From NCBI RefSeq assembly GCF_028595285.1, contig NZ_JAQQXQ010000005.1:124001-188000 (forward strand): a stretch of 64,000 nt of DNA. The letters are read 5' to 3'. Source of the stretch: Erythrobacter fulvus. GTDB taxonomy: Bacteria; Pseudomonadota; Alphaproteobacteria; Sphingomonadales; Sphingomonadaceae. Position numbers and translations under genes: made by a program. Numbering within the stretch: the stretch's first letter is position 1; every line of letters begins with the position of its first letter. Positions 1-8,471 of this stretch are shown in pieces. The notes under the pieces are model-generated. The model did not search any database. It saw only the letters and a list, made by a program, of their open reading frames with translations, and was not told the DNA's origin.

Positions 1-225
1 TTGTCGGTGAACAGCGCCGGCTATCTCGAAGCGCATCTTCGCAGCGTGATCGAGTGGATCGAAAAGGCTTCGCCCGTGCAGCTGGTCGCCATCGGCATTG
101 GCCACGATGTGACGCGGTATTACCGGCGCGCGGTGACGATCATGGATGTGGAACAGCTCGGCGGCACGATCATGGAACAGCTCGCCGAACTGTTTGAGGA
201 TGAGAAGGGCACAAAGAGAAAATGA
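1..225 (+). CDS. cobT: Cobaltochelatase subunit CobT, C-terminal fragment
   Basis: This is the last 74 codons of a gene that begins upstream of the window, so no start can be given. The residues [11 protein letters not shown] and the following RAVTI.D.E.LGG stretch are characteristic of the C-terminal von Willebrand A domain of CobT. CobT works with CobS as the AAA+/VWA motor of aerobic cobaltochelatase, which inserts cobalt into hydrogenobyrinic acid diamide together with CobN. The stop codon overlaps the ATG of the next gene (ATGA), suggesting translational coupling. Only the end of the VWA domain is visible; the acidic middle region typical of CobT is outside the window. Family assignment is confident from the motif alone. 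Confidence 0.85.
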   Translation: MSVNSAGYLEAHLRSVIEWIEKASPVQLVAIGIGHDVTRYYRRAVTIMDVEQLGGTIMEQLAELFEDEKGTKRK

Positions 226-896
226 GCAAGGCCACCACTGTTACCGAAGCCGTCACCTCCCGCCGCTCGATCCGCGCCTTTCTCGACAAGCCGGTGGATC
301 TCGAAACGCTGACCCGCGTGATGGACACCGCGCGCTGGGCGGCCTCGGGCTGCAATTATCAGCCGTGGGAAGCAAGCATCGTCACCGGCCAGCCGCTCAA
401 GGACTTGCAGGCGAAGATCACCACGTCCGCGCCTCAGCAGGCCGAGTACGACTGGGCCGCGCCGGGGCAGGAGGATGCCTACAAGGAACGCCTCAACGCC
501 GTGTCGGCGGGGATGTTCGGGGCGATGGGCATTGCGCGCGATGATGGCGCGGGGCGCATGGCGGCGATGATGAAGAACGCGGTCAGCTTCGATGCGCCCG
601 CCGTGCTGTTCGTCTATTTCCCGCGGTTGATGAAGGAAGCCCAGTGGTCGGACACCGGCATGTGGCTGCAAACCGTCGCGCTGCTGCTGCGCGAGGAAGG
701 GCTGGATAGCTGCTTTCAGGAATACATGGCGCTCTATGCCAACGTGATCCGCGACTTCCTCGGCCTCGATCACGAACGCTACATGTTCTTCTGCGGCATG
801 GCGATCGGCTACCGCGATCCGGATGCGCCGGTGAACAATTTCGAACGCCAGCGCGTGCCGCTCGACGAGCAGGTGAAGTTCATCGGGTTCGAGTGA
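222..896 (+). CDS. Nitroreductase family protein (FMN-dependent)
   Basis: The 224-residue protein begins with an ATG that overlaps the cobT stop by 4 bp. The N-terminal segment [14 protein letters not shown] is the typical nitroreductase opening, in which the RRSIR residues contact the FMN phosphate. The length fits this fold of NAD(P)H-dependent flavin enzymes that reduce nitroaromatics, quinones or other acceptors as homodimers in the cytosol. The family also includes BluB, which makes the lower ligand of cobalamin. Coupling to cobT is suggestive, but I do not see enough BluB-specific features to claim that. The substrate is therefore left open. Confidence 0.8.
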   Translation: MSKATTVTEAVTSRRSIRAFLDKPVDLETLTRVMDTARWAASGCNYQPWEASIVTGQPLKDLQAKITTSAPQQAEYDWAAPGQEDAYKERLNAVSAGMFGAMGIARDDGAGRMAAMMKNAVSFDAPAVLFVYFPRLMKEAQWSDTGMWLQTVALLLREEGLDSCFQEYMALYANVIRDFLGLDHERYMFFCGMAIGYRDPDAPVNNFERQRVPLDEQVKFIGFE

Positions 897-937
897 GATA
901 ATTGACGGAAGGGCGTAGGCTGGCCAAAGCGCGTGCC

Positions 938-2404
938 ATGACCGACGTGCCTCTCAAACTGTTCAACTCGCTCACCCGTTCGCTCGAGGTGTTCGAGCCC
1001 GTCCATCCGGGCGAGGCGCGCGTCTATACCTGCGGGCCGACGGTCTATAACTACCCCCACATCGGCAATATGCGCGCCTATGTCTTTGCCGATGTGCTGG
1101 GGCGCACGCTGAGCTGGAAGGGCTACAAGCTCACCCACGTCATCAACATCACCGATGTCGGCCACCTCACCGACGATGCCGACGCGGGCGAGGACAAGAT
1201 GGAGAAGATGGCTGCGGAAAAGGCGCAGTCGATCTGGGACATCGCCGAGCATTACAAGCAGGCCTATTGGGCCGATGTGAAGGCCCTCAACATCCGCCAG
1301 CCGGCGCAGTGGACGGTCGCGACCGATTACGTCCCGCAGATGATCGAGTTTGCTAAGGGCATTGCGGACAAGCACTGCTACGAGCTTGAGAGTGGGCTCT
1401 ATTTCGATGTTTCGACCGTTGCGGATTACGGCCGTTTGGCGCGTGCCAATACCGAGGAGGGCGAGGGCCGGATCGAGGCCGTCGAGGGCAAGCGCAACGC
1501 CGCCGACTTCGCGATCTGGCGCAAGACTCCGCCGGGAGAGACGCGGCAGATGGAGTGGGACAGCCCGTGGGGCAAGGGCGCGCCGGGCTGGCACCTTGAG
1601 TGTTCCGTCATGTCAGGCGAGGTGCTGGGCTTTCCCTTCGACATCCACACCGGCGGGATCGACCACCGCGAAATCCACCACCCCAACGAGATCGCGCAGA
1701 ATCAGGCGCATTGCTGCACCAATGGCCTCGACGATCCGAGGAATTCCGGCGCGCGCATCTGGATGCACAACAACTTCCTCGTCGAACGATCGGGGAAGAT
1801 GTCGAAGTCTTCCGGAGAGTTCCTTCGGCTGCAACTGCTGATCGACAAGGGTTACCACCCGCTCGCCTATCGCCTGATGTGCCTTCAGGCGCATTATCGC
1901 AGCGAGCTGGAGTTCAGCTGGGAAGGGCTGGGCGCCGCCCTGACACGGTTGAAGCGGATGGTGATGGCTTTCGCCAAGTGGCGCGAGAAGCTGCCCGATA
2001 CGCAGATCCCCGGCGATAGCTGGGAACGCGAGCGCGTGACCCGCGATCTCGTGGCTCGGTTCGACGCGGCGATTGCCAATGATCTCAACACCGCTGAGGG
2101 GCTGACCGTGCTGGAGGAAATGCTTGCGCTGAAAAAGGTCGCGCCCGAATGCATAGTGACGGCGGCGGCGAAGATGGATTCGGTGCTGGGCCTCGGCCTG
2201 GGCAATATGGAGCGCGCCGATCTGCGCATCCGGCCCAAATCCGCGAGCATCACCGAAGCCGAAATCGAAGCCGCGCTCGCCCGCCGCAAGGAAGCCCGCG
2301 CAGCCAAGGATTTCGCCACCTCCGATGCGATCCGCGACGAACTTGCCGCGCAGGGCGTAGAGGTGATGGACGGCGACCCGCTGGGATGGGAGTGGAAGCT
2401 TTGA
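938..2404 (+). CDS. cysS: Cysteinyl-tRNA synthetase
   Basis: A 488-residue class I aminoacyl-tRNA synthetase that charges tRNA-Cys. The CGPTVYN motif with the zinc-ligand Cys32 precedes the HIGN signature at residues 41-44. The second class I signature, KMSKS, begins near residue 287 (about 1796-1810). The downstream zinc ligands lie in WHLECS and in the HTGGIDHREIHHPNE region, as expected for CysRS. I chose the ATG at 938 rather than an in-frame upstream TTG because homologues begin a few residues before the LFN..TR segment. The C-terminal part is the usual helical anticodon-binding region. The stop overlaps the likely start of the next gene, so the two are probably co-transcribed. Confidence 0.95.
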   Translation: MTDVPLKLFNSLTRSLEVFEPVHPGEARVYTCGPTVYNYPHIGNMRAYVFADVLGRTLSWKGYKLTHVINITDVGHLTDDADAGEDKMEKMAAEKAQSIWDIAEHYKQAYWADVKALNIRQPAQWTVATDYVPQMIEFAKGIADKHCYELESGLYFDVSTVADYGRLARANTEEGEGRIEAVEGKRNAADFAIWRKTPPGETRQMEWDSPWGKGAPGWHLECSVMSGEVLGFPFDIHTGGIDHREIHHPNEIAQNQAHCCTNGLDDPRNSGARIWMHNNFLVERSGKMSKSSGEFLRLQLLIDKGYHPLAYRLMCLQAHYRSELEFSWEGLGAALTRLKRMVMAFAKWREKLPDTQIPGDSWERERVTRDLVARFDAAIANDLNTAEGLTVLEEMLALKKVAPECIVTAAAKMDSVLGLGLGNMERADLRIRPKSASITEAEIEAALARRKEARAAKDFATSDAIRDELAAQGVEVMDGDPLGWEWKL

Positions 2405-3339
2405 CGATACTGGCAATCTCGGGCCTGATCCGCCCGATGCTCGAAAACCGTCTTCCCGATGGCCTCGATGTGCGCTGGTTCATGACTCATGACGAGGCGC
2501 TGGAGGCGGTGGCCGAGGCGGAAATCGGCTGGTTCGATTCCAACAACAAGGACGACATGGTCCGCTCGCTGATGGCGGCCAAGAAGCTGAAATGGCTCAA
2601 TTCGATCTATGCCGGCCTCGATTTCCTGCCGATGGATGTGCTGATCGAGCGCGGCATCACCGTCACCAACGGGGCGGGGATCAATGCCATCACCATCGCC
2701 GAATATGTGGTGATGGGGATGCTCAACATCGCCAAGGGCTACCGCGAGGTGGTGCGCGCGCAGGACCGGCACGAATGGCTGCTCGACAGTCCCGGCAAGC
2801 GCGAGCTGGCCGGGTCGAAGGCGCTGCTGCTGGGCTATGGCGCGATCGGAAAACTGATCCAGCCGCGATTGGAAGCCTTCGATGTGGAGGTCAGCGTGGT
2901 GCGCCGTTCGGGCGGCGAAGGCACGCTGCGCCCCGACGAATGGCGCGCGCGGCTGGGCGAGTTCGACTGGGTGATTCTGGCCGTGCCCGCCACGCCCGAA
3001 ACCGAGGGCATGATCGGCGCGGCCGAGCTGGCGGCGATGAAATCGGATGCCGTGATCGTCAACATCGCGCGCGGCAGCGTGATCGATCAGCCCGCGCTGG
3101 TGGAGGCCTTGTCGAACAAGCAGATTGGCGGGGCGTTCCTCGACGTGACAACCCCCGAACCGCTGCCCGCAGACCATCCCCTGTGGTCGCTGCCCAACGC
3201 GCATATAACGATGCACCTGTCGGGCCGCGCGCAGGACAAGATGTTCCTGCGTTCCGGCCAGCGCTTCCTTGAAAACCTCGACAAATACTTGCGCGGGGAG
3301 CCGGTCGCGCCGGTGTTCGACCCTAGGATGGGTTACTGA
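2401..3339 (+). CDS. D-isomer-specific 2-hydroxyacid dehydrogenase
   Basis: An NAD(P)-dependent oxidoreductase of about 312 residues that interconverts 2-oxo and 2-hydroxy acids. The Rossmann motif GYGAIGKLI and the catalytic-loop motif NIARGSVID.PALVEAL are both clear. The histidine region is unusual: where the family normally has TPH.AG, this protein reads ITMHLSGRAQ, so the catalytic His is shifted in context. The TTG at 2401 overlaps the cysS stop and follows a GGGAGTGGAA ribosome-binding stretch. An ATG at 2386 would add five residues and is also possible. The substrate cannot be read from the sequence. A weak hairpin follows the gene. Confidence 0.82.
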   Translation: MTILAISGLIRPMLENRLPDGLDVRWFMTHDEALEAVAEAEIGWFDSNNKDDMVRSLMAAKKLKWLNSIYAGLDFLPMDVLIERGITVTNGAGINAITIAEYVVMGMLNIAKGYREVVRAQDRHEWLLDSPGKRELAGSKALLLGYGAIGKLIQPRLEAFDVEVSVVRRSGGEGTLRPDEWRARLGEFDWVILAVPATPETEGMIGAAELAAMKSDAVIVNIARGSVIDQPALVEALSNKQIGGAFLDVTTPEPLPADHPLWSLPNAHITMHLSGRAQDKMFLRSGQRFLENLDKYLRGEPVAPVFDPRMGY

Positions 3340-3354
3340 TTCGGCCCAAAGCTT

Positions 3355-3373
3355 TGCGCCTTGGCGCATTTCT
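3355..3373 (+). terminator. Weak terminator-like hairpin after the hydroxyacid dehydrogenase gene
   Basis: TGCGCC and GGCGCA form a short GC-rich inverted repeat followed by TTTCT. The loop is very small and the T tract is interrupted, so the hairpin is probably inefficient. It lies 16 bp after the stop codon in a 160-bp gap before the next gene, which is where a terminator would be expected. Confidence 0.35.
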
Positions 3374-3499
3374 GCAATACTCCCGGGCAAGGCCGGTCCA
3401 TCACGGAGCGGTCACACTGCCGTTCTATCTGCACGGTAGCGGATAGCGGAGACGGGCGATGCGCCCTTGTTCCGGCGGTGCAGCTTGGGGGGAAACAGC

Positions 3500-5182
3500 A
3501 TGAGTGATCCGAAAAAGGCGTCAGACCTCTTTATCGAGTGTCTCGAGGCGGAAGGTGTCGAATATATCTTCGGCGTGCCGGGCGAGGAGAACCTCGATTT
3601 TCTCGAAAGCCTGTCGCATTCGGACAAGATCAAGCTGATCCTGACCCGTCACGAACAGGGCGCGGGTTTCATGGCGGCGACCTATGGCCGCCACACCGGC
3701 AAGACCGGTGTGTTCCTGGCAACATTGGGACCTGGGGCGACCAACATGGTGACGGCAGTGGCCTATTCGCAGCTCGGCGGGATGCCGACGCTGGCGATAA
3801 CCGGGCAGAAGCCGATCAAGAAGTCGAAGCAGGGCCGGTTCCAGATCCTCGACGTGGTGGCGATGATGAGCCCGATCACCAAATACGCCCACCAGCTCGC
3901 CAGCGCCGACAACATCCCAAGCCGCGTGCGTGAGGCGATCCGGCTGGCGGAGGAGGAAAAGCCCGGCGCGGTGCATCTCGAATTCCCCGAGGATATTGCC
4001 GAGGAAAAGACCACCAGCCGCCCGCTCGCCCCTTCGCTGGCCCGCCGTCCCAGTGCCGAGGCCAAGGCCGTGCGTCAGGCTGTGGTCGCGATCGAACAGG
4101 CGAAGAAGCCGATCCTCGTCATCGGGGCGGGCGCCAATCGCAAGATGACCGGGCGGATGCTGCGGCAGTTGATCGACAAGACCGGCATACCCTTCGTCAC
4201 CACCCAGATGGGCAAGGGCGTGGTCGACGAACGCCACCCGCTGTTCCTCGGCTGTGCCGCGCTGTCGGCGGGCGATTTCGTCCATCGCGCGATTCAGGAC
4301 GCGGACTGCATCGTCAATATCGGCCACGACGTGATCGAAAAGCCGCCCTTCTTCATGCGCAATGACGAGGAAGGCCCGGTCGGTTCGGACAGCCCGCCGA
4401 CGGTGATCCATGTCTCTACCAAGACCGCCGAGGTCGATCCGGTCTATTTCCCGCAGATCGAGGTGATCGGCGACATCGCCAACGCGATCTGGCAAATCAA
4501 GGAAGACATCGTCCCGCAGGGCAAGTGGGATTTCAAGCGGATGCTTGAATACCGCGCCGCCGAGGTCGCGCATACGCAGGGCCTTGCCGGGGACGCGCGC
4601 TTCCCGATCTTCCCGCCGCATCTGGTGCAGCAGGTACGCGGCGCGATGCCCGAAGACGGGATCATCTGTCTCGATAATGGCGTCTACAAAATCTGGTTCG
4701 CGCGCGGTTATACCGCCTATCTGCCCAACACCGTCTTGCTCGACAACGCGCTGGCGACGATGGGCGCAGGCCTGCCGAGCGCGATGATGAGCGCGATGCT
4801 TTATCCCGACCGCAAGGTCATGGCGATCTGCGGCGACGGCGGATTCATGATGAATTCGCAGGAGATGGAAACCGCCGTCCGCCTCGGCCTCAATCTCACC
4901 GTGCTGATCCTGCGCGACGATGCCTACGGGATGATTCGCTGGAAGCAGGCGAACATGGGCTTCAAGGATTTCGGCCTGACCTACGGCAACCCCGATTTCG
5001 TCGCCTATGCCGAAAGCTACGGGGCACTGGGCCACCGCGTAACCTCAAGCGAACACCTGACCGATCTTCTTGCCCAATGCCGCGACACGCCGGGCGTGCA
5101 CCTGATCGATTGCCCGGTCGACTATACCGAGAACGACCAGATCCTGAACCACGACATCAAGCGGCTGTCGAAGGAGCTTTGA
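3500..5182 (+). CDS. Thiamine-diphosphate enzyme, acetolactate synthase large-subunit type
   Basis: A 560-residue ThDP-dependent enzyme. The N-terminal part has the FGVPGEEN and TRHEQGAGFMA signatures, which carry the glutamate that activates ThDP. The C-terminal part has the GDGGFMMN...N diphosphate/Mg-binding motif (GDGG near 4840). The start at 3500 follows a GGGGGGAAACAGC ribosome site. No regulatory small subunit (IlvH/IlvN type) lies next to it, and the following gene is an aldehyde dehydrogenase. This points to a catabolic or unassigned acetolactate-synthase-like enzyme rather than the biosynthetic holoenzyme. Other family members act as oxalyl-CoA or other 2-oxoacid decarboxylases, so the exact reaction is uncertain. 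Confidence 0.85.
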   Translation: MSDPKKASDLFIECLEAEGVEYIFGVPGEENLDFLESLSHSDKIKLILTRHEQGAGFMAATYGRHTGKTGVFLATLGPGATNMVTAVAYSQLGGMPTLAITGQKPIKKSKQGRFQILDVVAMMSPITKYAHQLASADNIPSRVREAIRLAEEEKPGAVHLEFPEDIAEEKTTSRPLAPSLARRPSAEAKAVRQAVVAIEQAKKPILVIGAGANRKMTGRMLRQLIDKTGIPFVTTQMGKGVVDERHPLFLGCAALSAGDFVHRAIQDADCIVNIGHDVIEKPPFFMRNDEEGPVGSDSPPTVIHVSTKTAEVDPVYFPQIEVIGDIANAIWQIKEDIVPQGKWDFKRMLEYRAAEVAHTQGLAGDARFPIFPPHLVQQVRGAMPEDGIICLDNGVYKIWFARGYTAYLPNTVLLDNALATMGAGLPSAMMSAMLYPDRKVMAICGDGGFMMNSQEMETAVRLGLNLTVLILRDDAYGMIRWKQANMGFKDFGLTYGNPDFVAYAESYGALGHRVTSSEHLTDLLAQCRDTPGVHLIDCPVDYTENDQILNHDIKRLSKEL

Positions 5183-5211
5183 CAGGGGATGACAATTTTG
5201 GAGTTGCCCCG

Positions 5212-6651
5212 ATGAAACTGAAGGACACCTATCCGCTCTATCTCAACAACAAGGCGGTGCAGCCCAACACCGATCTGGAGGTAACCGACAAATATACCGG
5301 CGAGGTCGCGTTCCGTACCGCGCTCGCCACGCCTGATGTGATCGAGGAGGGGATCGCGGGCGCCGTGAGCGCCGCCGAGCCGATGGCGCGGCTGGCGTCC
5401 TACGAGAAGCAGGACGTGCTGATGCACTGCGTCAAACGCTTCCGCGAACGGTTCGACGAATTGGCCTATGCGCTATGCGTGGAGGCGGGCAAGCCGATCA
5501 AGGATGCCGAGGGCGAGGTCACCCGCCTGATCGACACCTTCCGTATCGCGGCGGAAGAGGCCGTCAGGAATTACGGCGAAGTCCAGCCGCTCGACATTTC
5601 CCCGCGCGCCAAAGGCTATCAGGGGATGTGGAAGCGCGTGCCCATCGGGCCGTGCAGCTTTATCTCGCCGTTCAATTTTCCGCTGAACCTTGCCGCGCAC
5701 AAGATCGCGCCGGCGATCGCGGTCGGCTGCCCCTTCGTGATGAAGCCGGCTTCCAAGACCCCGCTCGGCGCGCTGATCATGGGCGAGGTGCTGGCCGAAT
5801 GCGACGTGCTGCCCGAAGGCGCGTTCAGCATCCTGCCCGCCAGCCGCGACGGGGCGGACCTGTTTACCGTGGACGAGCGGCTGAAGCTACTCTCCTTCAC
5901 CGGCTCGCCCGGGGTGGGCTGGGACCTGAAGGCCAAGGCGGGCAAGAAGAAAGTCGTGCTCGAACTGGGCGGCAATGCAGCGGTGATCATCGACAAGGAC
6001 GCCGATCTGGCCGACGCGCTGGAGCGGGTGATCTTCGGGGCTTTCTACCAGTCGGGCCAGTCCTGCATCGGGGTGCAGCGCATCCTGATCCACGATGCGG
6101 TCTACGACAGCTTCAAGGCGATGCTGGTGGAGCGTGCGGGCAAGCTGATCGCGGGCGATCCCAAGGTGCGCGATACTTTCATTGGCCCGATGATCTCGAA
6201 CGGTGAGGCGAAGCGGCTGAAAGGCTGGATCGACGAGGCGGTGGAGGGCGGCGCAACCCTGCTATGCGGCGGAGGCCTGTCGCGCGGCAACATGCTCGAG
6301 GCGACCCTGCTCGAAAACGTGCCGGATGATGCAAAGGCCAAGAACGAGGAAGCCTTCGGCCCGCTCGCCATCCTGCAACGTTTCGATCACTTCGACGCCG
6401 CGCTGGAGGAGGTAAACAACTCCAGATTCGGGCTTCAGGCGGGCATCTTCACCCGCGACCTGTTCCAGATGTTCGACGCCTGGGACCGGCTCGATGTCGG
6501 CGGGATCGTCATCAACGACGTGCCGAGTTACCGCGTCGACAACATGCCCTATGGCGGGGTGAAGGATTCAGGCCTGGGCCGCGAAGGCATCCGTTTCGCG
6601 ATGGAGGACATGAGCGAGATCCGGAATCTGGTGATCCGAAGAAGCTCCTGA
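5212..6651 (+). CDS. NAD(P)-dependent aldehyde dehydrogenase
   Basis: A 479-residue aldehyde dehydrogenase. The ISPFNFPLNL segment, the cofactor-contacting FTGSPGVGW, the general-base region LELGGNAA and the catalytic cysteine in GQSCIGVQR appear in the normal order. EEAFGPL follows near the C terminus. Length and motif spacing are normal, so it should be active. It starts 29 bp after the acetolactate-synthase-like gene, with GGAG upstream of the ATG, and the two probably form an operon. I infer that the upstream lyase makes an aldehyde or 2-hydroxyketone product that this enzyme oxidises, but the sequence does not show the substrate. Confidence 0.9.
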   Translation: MKLKDTYPLYLNNKAVQPNTDLEVTDKYTGEVAFRTALATPDVIEEGIAGAVSAAEPMARLASYEKQDVLMHCVKRFRERFDELAYALCVEAGKPIKDAEGEVTRLIDTFRIAAEEAVRNYGEVQPLDISPRAKGYQGMWKRVPIGPCSFISPFNFPLNLAAHKIAPAIAVGCPFVMKPASKTPLGALIMGEVLAECDVLPEGAFSILPASRDGADLFTVDERLKLLSFTGSPGVGWDLKAKAGKKKVVLELGGNAAVIIDKDADLADALERVIFGAFYQSGQSCIGVQRILIHDAVYDSFKAMLVERAGKLIAGDPKVRDTFIGPMISNGEAKRLKGWIDEAVEGGATLLCGGGLSRGNMLEATLLENVPDDAKAKNEEAFGPLAILQRFDHFDAALEEVNNSRFGLQAGIFTRDLFQMFDAWDRLDVGGIVINDVPSYRVDNMPYGGVKDSGLGREGIRFAMEDMSEIRNLVIRRSS

Positions 6652-6658
6652 TTGCGAA

Positions 6659-6754
6659 GCCCCCTCCGGGGCCTCGTCCTCGGTGCAGTTCCCTCCTCTT
6701 CGCTACGGGGCACCTGCGGGCGCGCGGTCGCGCTTGCGGGCCGCTGGGCGGCCC
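6659..6754. other. GC-rich hairpins between convergent genes
   Basis: The 134-bp gap between two convergent genes holds two strong inverted repeats. GCCCC-CTCC-GGGGC lies at 6659-6672, and GGGCCGC-TGG-GCGGCCC at 6738-6754. Neither is followed by a T tract on either strand. They may act as bidirectional transcription barriers or mRNA 3'-end stabilisers. I see no gene in the gap. Confidence 0.4.
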
Positions 6755-6785
6755 GAGGCTCTGCGCCGACGGGCCGCTTCAAGGA

Positions 6786-7199
6786 TCACCCCTCCTCCAG
6801 CAGCAAAAGCACTGCCGTCACCTCCAGCCGCTCCATCGCGCCGAAGCGGTGATCGACTTTGGTGATGGTGGCATCGGCGACCAGCTGGCCGGGCAGGGCG
6901 AATTCGTGATCGGGCAGGCGCTCGATCAGCTCCTCGCCGCCTGCGACGGCCTCGGGCCCGCGGAACTCCAACACCACCTCGTGCCGCGTGCCGGAAAAGG
7001 TGATCGATGCCCACGCTTTCTCGTCATGCGACAGTAGCGTGCCGTGCCCCTGCGCCAGCGCGGTGAGCGCGCTGCGGACCCGGTCGGCGGTGGTGCGGCG
7101 TGCGCGGAAACCGGCGAGCGGGGCGGACTTCACCTCGAAATCATCAAGATCGGCGAAGGCGTGAGCGAATGGATCGCGCAGGGATTCGGTCAGCATCAT
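6786..7199 (-). CDS. Conserved hypothetical protein, 137 aa
   Basis: I do not recognise this protein. It is a soluble 137-residue polypeptide with no signal peptide or membrane segment. It begins MMLTESLRDPFAHAFADLDDFE and ends with a hydrophobic run, AVLLLLEEG. The ATG at 7199 overlaps the stop of the upstream 67-residue HTH-like gene by 4 bp (ATGA), so both are translated from one message. The arginine-rich segment FRARRTTADRVRSAL at about residues 30-45 could be basic and nucleic-acid facing, but that is speculation. Codon use and GC content match the neighbours, unlike the adjacent insertion element. Its partner and its once-adjacent repressor gene suggest a small regulated unit. Confidence 0.6.
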   Translation of the reverse strand: MMLTESLRDPFAHAFADLDDFEVKSAPLAGFRARRTTADRVRSALTALAQGHGTLLSHDEKAWASITFSGTRHEVVLEFRGPEAVAGGEELIERLPDHEFALPGQLVADATITKVDHRFGAMERLEVTAVLLLLEEG

Positions 7200-7399
7200 G
7201 CGGCCTCCTTCTGTTCGGCCGCCGCGCGGTCGGCATAGCCTTGCATCCATGCGCGGGTGCGCAGTTCGGTGTCGGGGCGGGGAATGCGGCCCATGCGCAG
7301 ATCGAGCACGAAGCGCGGGTCATGGGCGGCGAGCCGCCCGAACTTGGTAGCGGGCATGGCGTGTGTCCGCAGGAAGGTTTCAATGGTCCGAAGCAGCAT
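7196..7399 (-). CDS. Small HTH-like protein, 67 aa
   Basis: A 67-residue protein beginning MLLRTIETFLRTHAM. The segment TKFGRLAAHDPRFVLDLRMGR looks like a helix-turn-helix: a conserved glycine sits between two predicted helices, with Arg and Asp in the second. AGGGACG precedes the ATG at suitable spacing. It is the first gene of a two-gene unit with the 137-aa protein. Before the insertion element arrived, its start faced the S24 repressor gene across only about 124 bp, so the two probably shared a control region. A DNA-binding role is inferred from the motif and position only. Confidence 0.6.
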   Translation of the reverse strand: MLLRTIETFLRTHAMPATKFGRLAAHDPRFVLDLRMGRIPRPDTELRTRAWMQGYADRAAAEQKEAA

Positions 7400-7479
7400 G
7401 GTTTTGCGTCCCTGTAGGTTGCCGAGTCGAAGGTGTTGCACCGGGCGAGTCGCCCGATGTTCCTGAAATGTTTCACTTC

Positions 7480-7487
7480 ATTTCCTA
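7480..7487. repeat. Left target-site duplication of the IS
   Basis: ATTTCCTA, identical to the 8 bp at 9168-9175 directly outside the other end of the element. An 8-bp duplication is usual for IS1595-family insertion, and the perfect match suggests a fairly recent event. Confidence 0.93.
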
Positions 7488-7512
7488 GGCTATTATCCCC
7501 TTGCGACACGTA
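7488..7512 (+). repeat. Left terminal inverted repeat of the IS
   Basis: Begins GGCTATTATCCCCTTG; 22 of 25 positions match the inverted right end (9143-9167). The three mismatches are together at positions 17-19, followed by a matching CACGTA. Confidence 0.92.
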
Positions 7513-7535
7513 ACGCTTTCCGCTATACAACCTGC

Positions 7536-8414
7536 ATGAAAACGAAAGCCCCCACCCTTCGCCAGTTTCAGGACCGCTTCCCCACGGAAGAAAGCTGCCT
7601 TGAGCACCTTAAGCTGGTGCGCTTCGGTGAGCGCCACGAGTGCGAGAAGTGCGGCAAGAACGCCAAGTTCTACCGCATCGCCAAGCGCCGCTCGTATGGC
7701 TGTGAGTATTGCGGGCATCAGATTTACCCGACCGCCGGAACCCCGTTCCACGCGACCCGCACTAGCCTTCGCGACTGGTTCTTCGTCATGTTCCTGTTTT
7801 GCTCGAAGCGTAACGGTGTCGCTGCCAAGGAAGTCGAGCGCCAGATCGGCGTGACTTACAAGACCGCGTGGAGAATGTGCCATGAGGTTCGCAAGTATAT
7901 GGCTATCGTGGACAGTGACGAACCCATGGGCGGGCCGTTCAAGACCGTGGAAGTCGATGAAACTTTCATCGGCGGCTATGACAAGGGCGGCTTCGGCGGC
8001 AAGGGCAAGACCATCGTTCTCGGCATTCAAGAGCGTGGCGGTAACATCACCACCCGCGTGGTCGCTGATCGCAAGACCGTCTCGCTAGTCCCGCACATTC
8101 TTGAACATGTGAAAGCGCACACCGAAATTCACACAGACGAGCTGCACGGCTATCGGGAAATCGCCATGTGGAACGGCTACTGGCACAAGACCGTCAATCA
8201 CTCGAAGGGCTACTATGTATGCCGCACCAGCGGCGCGACCGTGAACAGCGTTGAGGGCTTCTGGTCGCAGCTAAAGCGCGGGATCAACGGCACTCACATT
8301 CACGTCAGCGCGAAGCATCTTCCGAAGTATCTCGGCGAGTTTGAGTATCGTCACAATCGGCGTCACCGTCCTGCGTCGATGCTGACTGAGCTGCTGGTTT
8401 CTTTCCCACGCTAG
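7536..8414 (+). CDS. IS1595-family transposase
   Basis: A 292-residue transposase. An N-terminal zinc ribbon has CEKCG and CEYCG pairs at about residues 35-65. A helix-turn-helix-like segment follows (AAKEVERQIGVTYKTAWRMCH). The catalytic acidic residues appear in VEVDETFIGG and HTDELHGY. The family-typical NSVEGFWSQLKRG motif sits where the third catalytic position and its lysine are expected. The C-terminal YRHNRR segment is also normal. No frameshift or stop interrupts it, so it should be functional. It starts 48 bp inside the left inverted repeat, a normal position for the only mobility gene of the element. Confidence 0.93.
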   Translation: MKTKAPTLRQFQDRFPTEESCLEHLKLVRFGERHECEKCGKNAKFYRIAKRRSYGCEYCGHQIYPTAGTPFHATRTSLRDWFFVMFLFCSKRNGVAAKEVERQIGVTYKTAWRMCHEVRKYMAIVDSDEPMGGPFKTVEVDETFIGGYDKGGFGGKGKTIVLGIQERGGNITTRVVADRKTVSLVPHILEHVKAHTEIHTDELHGYREIAMWNGYWHKTVNHSKGYYVCRTSGATVNSVEGFWSQLKRGINGTHIHVSAKHLPKYLGEFEYRHNRRHRPASMLTELLVSFPR

Positions 8415-8471
8415 GCTTCTGGCCGTGGGCCATTGCCGAAAGAAGAGCATCAAAACGGGTATTTAGGTCAC

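Noticed and set aside
6652..6785. Small open frames in the GC-rich hairpin region
   Set aside because: They run through inverted repeats without start signals or motifs.
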